Shown here: positions 58,749-64,000 of the stretch, in pieces
Numbering within the stretch: the stretch's first letter is position 1
Layout: each line of letters starts with the position of its first letter
Origin: an uncultured Clostridium sp.
GTDB lineage: Bacteria > Bacillota > Clostridia > TANB77 > CAG-508
Assembly (NCBI GenBank): GCA_930980855.1
Contig: CAKNIZ010000001.1
Span: forward strand, 186,615 to 250,614
Length of the DNA: 64,000 nt
Direction: 5' to 3'
The notes under the pieces: generated by a model
The model's input: the letters and a program-made list of their open reading frames with translations, nothing else
What the model was told of the DNA's origin: nothing
The model's database searches: none
Position numbers and translations under genes: made by a program

Positions 58749-59423
58749 CTATTTTTCTATACTATATTTTCTAGATATGCCAATATAACTTTTTAGTTCT
58801 TCTTTCTCTTCATCAGACAAACTATCATCTTTTATTTTGCCATCCACTAATCTTCTTGCTCTAATAATTCTTTGTCCTAGTGGAAAATCATGTTCATAAC
58901 CCATTTCCTTTAATAAATCTCGAGTGTGACTTGATATAAAAGAGTCATAATATAATTGTCCTAAAGTTATAGCTTTTCCGTTAGTTCTTAATACTAAATC
59001 CTTTATACTTTCTGCTTTCGCGGTAAAATCTGGTGAAATAATCCTTAAAACCTGCAAAAGCTCTTTATTAGCAGATTTCTTTCTTTCAAAAAGTTTTTGT
59101 AATTTTACCATCTCTTCATCAGAAACTTTATATCCACTATTATTGCCTTTTAAAATTTTTGATATTTCATTTATCTTTCTTCCTATTGGATAGTCTAATT
59201 TCAAATTTGGATATTTAATACTCATCTGCCTACAGGTAAATTCGTCTGGCCACACATCACTTAAAACAGTCCATCTTTGATCATTTCTGCCTCCTTTTTT
59301 CTGTTTTACTCTAGAAATGTCTATACCTTCTTTTTTTAGTATTTCTGCTATTTGTAAAAATTCTTGTACTGCTGATAAAGGTTTAATATCTACTTTCAAA
59401 CTATTAAAAAAAGCGTTATCCAT
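58749..59423 (-). CDS. Hypothetical protein with duplicated helical module
   Basis: Internal similarity YPIGRKINEISKILKGNNSGYKVSDEEMVKLQKL vs FPLGQRIIRARRLVDGKIKDDSLSDEEKEELKSY. Confidence 0.6.
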   Translation of the reverse strand: MDNAFFNSLKVDIKPLSAVQEFLQIAEILKKEGIDISRVKQKKGGRNDQRWTVLSDVWPDEFTCRQMSIKYPNLKLDYPIGRKINEISKILKGNNSGYKVSDEEMVKLQKLFERKKSANKELLQVLRIISPDFTAKAESIKDLVLRTNGKAITLGQLYYDSFISSHTRDLLKEMGYEHDFPLGQRIIRARRLVDGKIKDDSLSDEEKEELKSYIGISRKYSIEK

Positions 59424-59437
59424 TTTTATTTTCCTTT

Positions 59438-61066
59438 CTATACAAGTTTTTTAAGTCTTTCTTGTACTTCTTCATTTCCTAAAACTTGCATAATTTCATA
59501 CATATCTGGAGTATTTCTTCTTCCTGTTAATGCAATCCTTATAACAGTACTTACATCACCTACATGTCCTGGCCAATTTTCAGGATTTTGTTTATATTCT
59601 TTTACTTCTCTAGCATATCCTAATTTTTCAGCAACATCTTTTATTTTATCAAACCAAGTTTGTTTATCATCATCATAATTATAGACTTTCAAATATTCTG
59701 TGATGACTTTCTTAGCATCTTCGCCAGAAATTTTGTCAAAATCATAAAATTCTGGTCTTTCAAACATATAAATAATGTTGTTTTTTACTTCTGACCATTT
59801 TGATAAATCTTTTCTAGGTTTCTTTGAATTTTCTCTTTCTATTCCAAATACTTTTAACGAATATTCTTCATCTTCCAATAATTTAGCAAGTTTATCATCA
59901 TATTGTTTTGCCCAAGCATTCGCAAAATTGTAAACTTCTTTTGCAGAATATTTAGCAATAATATTTTTAGATACATCTAAAAGTTTTACCATATCAAATA
60001 CGGCTCCACTAACTCCCATTTTAGATAATTCTAGCTTAAATTCAGACATTTTTTTATCTGGATTAGCTCTTCTCCATCCTTCGAAACCTGAATTAATAAT
60101 ATTCATTAAATATTCATTAACAGCATCACTTGGGATACCCTCTTTATGATAATAATCAACTGCTGCTTCTGGATCTTTTCTTTTACTAATTTTTCTTTTC
60201 TTTCCATCTTCCTCTTTCAAAATGCTTGGAACTTGAGCATATTTAGGTACTTTAAATCCAAAAGCATTAAATAACTCAATATGAAGAGGAGTTGAAGAAA
60301 TCCATTCTTCTCCACGAACAACAGTAGTAGTTTTCATCAAATGGTCATCTACAACATGGGCAAAATGATATACTGGTAATCCATCAGCTTTTATTAAAAC
60401 GGCATCTTGGTCGTTTTCAGGAAACTCAATTTGTCCTCTTACTCCATCTTTAACCTTAATTTTTCTGTCTTCTCTACCATTTGAACGAAGTCTAATAACA
60501 AAACTTTCACCATTTTTTATTCTTTCAATAGCTTCATCAACTGGCAAATTTCTGTACTTAGCCCATACTCCATAAAATCCTGTCCTTAATCCAGCCGCTT
60601 CCTGCCTTTTACGAATATCTTCAATCTCTTCCGGAGTTGCAAAACAAGGATATGCCTTACCTTGAGCGATTAAATACTTGGCGTAAGAATGATAAATTTC
60701 TCTTCTTGCACTTTGTTTGTATGGTCCATAATTACCTTTCTCCTCATTTTCAGAAATCATACCTTCATCTGGAATAAAGTCAAACTTCGCAAGAGCTTCA
60801 ATAATTTGAGCTACACCATTTTCTATTTTTCTTTTTTGGTCAGTATCCTCAATTCTTAAATAAAAAACACCATTTGATTGCTTTGCTATAGCACCATTTA
60901 TTATGCATTGATAAAGTCCTCCGATGTGAACAAAACCTGTTGGACTAGGTGCAAATCTAGTAACTTCCGCTCCTTGAGGTAAATCTCTTGGTCCATATTT
61001 TTCTTCATAATATTCAATTGGCTTTGCATTTGGATAAATAACTTCCGCTAAATCTTTATAATCCAT
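59438..61066 (-). CDS. gltX: Glutamyl-tRNA synthetase
   Basis: TRFAPSPTGFVHIGGLYQCIING, FYLRIEDTDQKR, KKRKISKRKDPEA. Confidence 0.95.
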   Translation of the reverse strand: MDYKDLAEVIYPNAKPIEYYEEKYGPRDLPQGAEVTRFAPSPTGFVHIGGLYQCIINGAIAKQSNGVFYLRIEDTDQKRKIENGVAQIIEALAKFDFIPDEGMISENEEKGNYGPYKQSARREIYHSYAKYLIAQGKAYPCFATPEEIEDIRKRQEAAGLRTGFYGVWAKYRNLPVDEAIERIKNGESFVIRLRSNGREDRKIKVKDGVRGQIEFPENDQDAVLIKADGLPVYHFAHVVDDHLMKTTTVVRGEEWISSTPLHIELFNAFGFKVPKYAQVPSILKEEDGKKRKISKRKDPEAAVDYYHKEGIPSDAVNEYLMNIINSGFEGWRRANPDKKMSEFKLELSKMGVSGAVFDMVKLLDVSKNIIAKYSAKEVYNFANAWAKQYDDKLAKLLEDEEYSLKVFGIERENSKKPRKDLSKWSEVKNNIIYMFERPEFYDFDKISGEDAKKVITEYLKVYNYDDDKQTWFDKIKDVAEKLGYAREVKEYKQNPENWPGHVGDVSTVIRIALTGRRNTPDMYEIMQVLGNEEVQERLKKLV

Positions 61067-61084
61067 TTTAACCTCCTTATTTTT

Positions 61085-61930
61085 AATTTGGGACGGACCT
61101 TTTTCAAAAAATTATTTTTTTACAATTTTATTTATATCGTATACCGTTGTTTTCATGAATTCGGCAACTTTTTGTTTTGAGCAATTAAATTGTTTTAATA
61201 ATTTTTCAATTATTTCTCTATCAGTATAATATTTTTTATAATCACTTATTAGTTCTTGATAGTTTATTTTCTCATCAAATTCATATTCTATTAAATTCCT
61301 TTTCAAATGATATTCCCTGAATTTTTTCCAATCCGCCTCATCATATTGCGCACATATTAGTCTAATAATATCATCTTTTGAAATAATTACATTTTTATTT
61401 TTATAAAAATATTCATTATAGCTCGAAAATGAATATGCATTCATGTTTTTTACAATATTAGCTTTTACAGGATTTCTGTGAATATATGTAATACAAGATA
61501 ATAAATGTTTTCTATCTATTATTGATTGTGAGTAAAATCTATTTTTAAATACATATCCTTCTCTATCATATTTTTTATTATAAAAAATTGCATAAGCTGT
61601 ATTAACTTTTTTCATAAATTCGGATATTTCACTAATTTCTTCACATTTCAATAAAATATGAGCATGATTATTCATAATGCAATATGCTAAAATTTTAATA
61701 TTTATATTTATCTTTTTTTCATGTAATAATTTTAAATATTCTGTCTTATCTTCATTGTTATCAAAAATATATTCACTATTTATTCCTTTTACTGTTATAT
61801 GAAAAATTTTTCCATTATATTGATTTCTTGCTATACGGGGCATAATACTTCCTTTCTAATTAATTGCCCCCAAATTAATTTTTTATTTTATATTTATTTA
61901 TAAATTTTTGATTAAGGACCGTCCCTAATT
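61085..61930. mobile_element. RAYT-type element bounded by GGGACGGWCC palindrome halves
   Basis: AATTTGGGACGGACC at 61085 and GGACCGTCCCTAATT ending at 61930 bracket a Y1-type transposase gene. Confidence 0.75.
61112..61843 (-). CDS. REP-associated tyrosine transposase (RAYT, Y1_Tnp family)
   Basis: MPRIARNQYNGKIFHITVKG, ILAYCIMNNHAHILLKCE (HUH motif HAH), YIHRNPVKANIV. Confidence 0.92.
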   Translation of the reverse strand: MPRIARNQYNGKIFHITVKGINSEYIFDNNEDKTEYLKLLHEKKININIKILAYCIMNNHAHILLKCEEISEISEFMKKVNTAYAIFYNKKYDREGYVFKNRFYSQSIIDRKHLLSCITYIHRNPVKANIVKNMNAYSFSSYNEYFYKNKNVIISKDDIIRLICAQYDEADWKKFREYHLKRNLIEYEFDEKINYQELISDYKKYYTDREIIEKLLKQFNCSKQKVAEFMKTTVYDINKIVKK

Positions 61931-61935
61931 AAAAA

Positions 61936-63708
61936 TTATACTTCCATAATAATTGGTAAAATCATCGGATTTCTTTTTGTTCTATCAAATATGAAGTCTC
62001 TTAAATCATCTTTTAATGTAGATTTTATTGTTGACCAGTCTCTTACATGTCTATTTTCTAAGTCGTGGATTTCTTCTCGAATGAATGCTTTTACATCTTC
62101 CATTAAGTTTTCTGATTCTCTTACATATACAAATCCTCTTGAGATTACGTCAGGACCGGATACTATTTCTCCGGTTTGGTTATCCATTGTCATTACTATA
62201 ACAATTAAACCATCTTGAGATAAATGTTGTCTATCTCTTAATACTATATTTCCTACATCTCCAACGCCTAGTCCATCTACCATTACTCTTCCGGCAGGAA
62301 CTGTTCCTGTGAATTTCGCTTCTTCTTCATTTAATTCTAGCACTCTTCCATTATTCGTAAGGAATATATTTTCTTTTGGTATTCCCATTTCTATTGCAGT
62401 ATCTCTATGTGCCATTAATTGTCTATATTCTCCATGGACTGGTATGAAGTATTTTGGTCTAACTAATGCCATGATTAGTTTTTGTTCTTCTTGGCAAGCG
62501 TGTCCTGAAACGTGTACGTCTGCTAAAGCACTATATACTACTTCTGATCCTATTTTCATTAATTGGTCTATTACTTTTGATACTGATTTTTCATTTCCTG
62601 GTATTGGATTTGCTGATATTATTACTAAGTCATTACTTGTTATCGTTACTTTTTTATGTTCCCCATTTGCCATTCTTGTTAAGGCTGACATTGTCTCACC
62701 TTGGCTTCCAGTTGTCATTATAACTAATTGTTCATCAGTAAAGTTTTTTATCATATCAATATCAATAAATAAATCATCTGGTGCATCTATATAATTTAGT
62801 TCTCTTGCAGCTTCTATCATATTTATCATGCTTCTTCCTGAAACTGCTATTTTTCTGCCAAATTTAACTGCAGAGTTTACTATTTGTTGAACTCTATGAA
62901 CATTTGATGCAAATGTTGCAACTACTATTCTTTTTTTACATCCTTCGAACAAGTTATCAAATACTGGTCCAATAGATTTTTCAGACATTGTGTATCCTTT
63001 TCTTTCTGAGTTCGTACTATCTGAAAGAAGTGCCAATACTCCATTGTTTCCAATTTCGGCAAGACGTCCTAAGTCCATTTCTTGTCCATCTATTGGTGTA
63101 TAATCCACTTTAAAGTCTCCTGTGTGGATAACTGTTCCTACTGGTGTATGAATAGCAAACATTACAGCATCTGGTATACTATGAGAGCTTCTAATAAATT
63201 CTACTTTTATTTTTCCGAAGTTAACTGTATCTCCTTGGTTTACAACATTTAATTTTACGCTATTTCTTAAGTGGTGTTCTTCTAATTTATGCTCTATTAA
63301 TTTAGCTGTAAGTCTTGTTGCAAATATTGGCATATTTACTTGTTTTAATACATAAGGAATAGCTCCAATATGGTCTTCGTGACCGTGCGTTATAACTAAT
63401 CCTTTTATTTTTTCTTTATTCTTTATTAAATATGTTACATCTGGTATTACTAAGTCTACCCCTAACATATCGTCTTCTGGGAATTCTAGCCCACAGTCAA
63501 CTAATACAATTTCATCTTCATATTCAAAAACAGTTATGTTTTTTCCAATTTCGTCTAAACCACCTAATGCTATTATTTTTAAATTACTCTTTTTAAATGA
63601 AAAATCTAATTTGTTTTTATTGTTTTTTCTATAATTGGTTTTATATCCTTTCTTTCTATCTCTACTTTTAGTATCTACATTAGTAGACATTTCCTTTGTG
63701 TTATTCAT
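61936..63708 (-). CDS. rnjA: Ribonuclease J
   Basis: LGGLDEIGKNITVFEYEDEIVLVDCGLEFPED, THGHEDHIGAIPYVLK, SDSTNSERKGYTMSEKSIG. Confidence 0.95.
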   Translation of the reverse strand: MNNTKEMSTNVDTKSRDRKKGYKTNYRKNNKNKLDFSFKKSNLKIIALGGLDEIGKNITVFEYEDEIVLVDCGLEFPEDDMLGVDLVIPDVTYLIKNKEKIKGLVITHGHEDHIGAIPYVLKQVNMPIFATRLTAKLIEHKLEEHHLRNSVKLNVVNQGDTVNFGKIKVEFIRSSHSIPDAVMFAIHTPVGTVIHTGDFKVDYTPIDGQEMDLGRLAEIGNNGVLALLSDSTNSERKGYTMSEKSIGPVFDNLFEGCKKRIVVATFASNVHRVQQIVNSAVKFGRKIAVSGRSMINMIEAARELNYIDAPDDLFIDIDMIKNFTDEQLVIMTTGSQGETMSALTRMANGEHKKVTITSNDLVIISANPIPGNEKSVSKVIDQLMKIGSEVVYSALADVHVSGHACQEEQKLIMALVRPKYFIPVHGEYRQLMAHRDTAIEMGIPKENIFLTNNGRVLELNEEEAKFTGTVPAGRVMVDGLGVGDVGNIVLRDRQHLSQDGLIVIVMTMDNQTGEIVSGPDVISRGFVYVRESENLMEDVKAFIREEIHDLENRHVRDWSTIKSTLKDDLRDFIFDRTKRNPMILPIIMEV

Positions 63709-63900
63709 AAATTTCTATTTTCCCCCATTCTGCAAATTTTTTCTCACCAAAATTTGCGTATATTATTTGTATTTAATTATACGTTCAAAAAAGATAGTCT
63801 TTAGCGTCCAAACTACCTAAAATTATTCAATTAATCTCTTTTCTTTAAACATTATAAATAAATCTCTTCTTTATCGCTTATTGGATAACAACTGTTTATT

Positions 63901-63929
63901 ATTATAAAGGAAAATAGTGAAATTGTCAA
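63901..63929 (-). promoter_or_regulatory. Consensus sigma-A promoter for rnjA
   Basis: Minus strand TTGACA-17 nt-TATAAT. Confidence 0.75.
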
Positions 63930-64000
63930 GATAGCTTTTCTTACATGATAGCATAAATTTTTTGTAGGATTTTCATTCATTGAATTTCAAAAATTTCTTG

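Noticed and set aside
14026-61066. T-box riboswitches upstream of hisS, aspS, serS or gltX
   Set aside because: No T-box motif (TGGNACC...) or long leader seen in the short upstream regions
63635-63820. Plus-strand 61-aa ORF at the right end
   Set aside because: Overlaps the rnjA 5' end and its leader, no RBS, low-complexity hydrophobic
1-64000. Prophage, ICE or defence island
   Set aside because: No integrase, capsid, terminase, conjugation, restriction-modification or recognised defence genes; only one RAYT gene and small ORFan cassettes

Overview
AT-rich Firmicutes (Clostridia-like) chromosomal window, mostly minus-strand housekeeping genes. Left end is the S10 ribosomal operon start (rpsJ-rplC-rplD-rplW). 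It is followed by eno, ylmH-like, tRNA-Gln(CTG), a MacB-like ABC transporter, PflX-like radical SAM, acyl-ACP thioesterase, gatD/murT, hisS, relA, recJ, recO-yqzL-era, DUF3048, dgkA-PAP2, ybeY, yqfD/yqfC, a polysaccharide deacetylase, adhE, rluD-like, uvrC, ylbJ, rpe, rsgA, prkC/prpC, rlmN, aspS, dtd, spoU methylase, mfd, ogt, glmS with its glmS ribozyme, bofA/yaaL-like, serS, engB, dapB, gltX, a RAYT-type transposase and rnjA. Several sporulation-family genes (ylbJ, bofA, yqfC, yqfD) suggest an endospore-forming lineage. The most interesting non-genic signal is a family of about 12 intergenic structured repeats (82-136 bp). They have TTGTATATT.../...AATATACAA terminal inverted repeats and a modular hairpin interior. 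Base changes are compensated on both sides of the stems, and orientation tracks the transcription of neighbouring genes. Other leads: three compositionally atypical ORFan transcription units with near-identical promoter architecture (one a 52-aa protein missing from the ORF track), a long structured rpsJ leader, GGGACGGWCC palindromes around a RAYT gene, and a frameshifted DUF4160 gene. All family names come from recognising motifs by eye; no searches were run.
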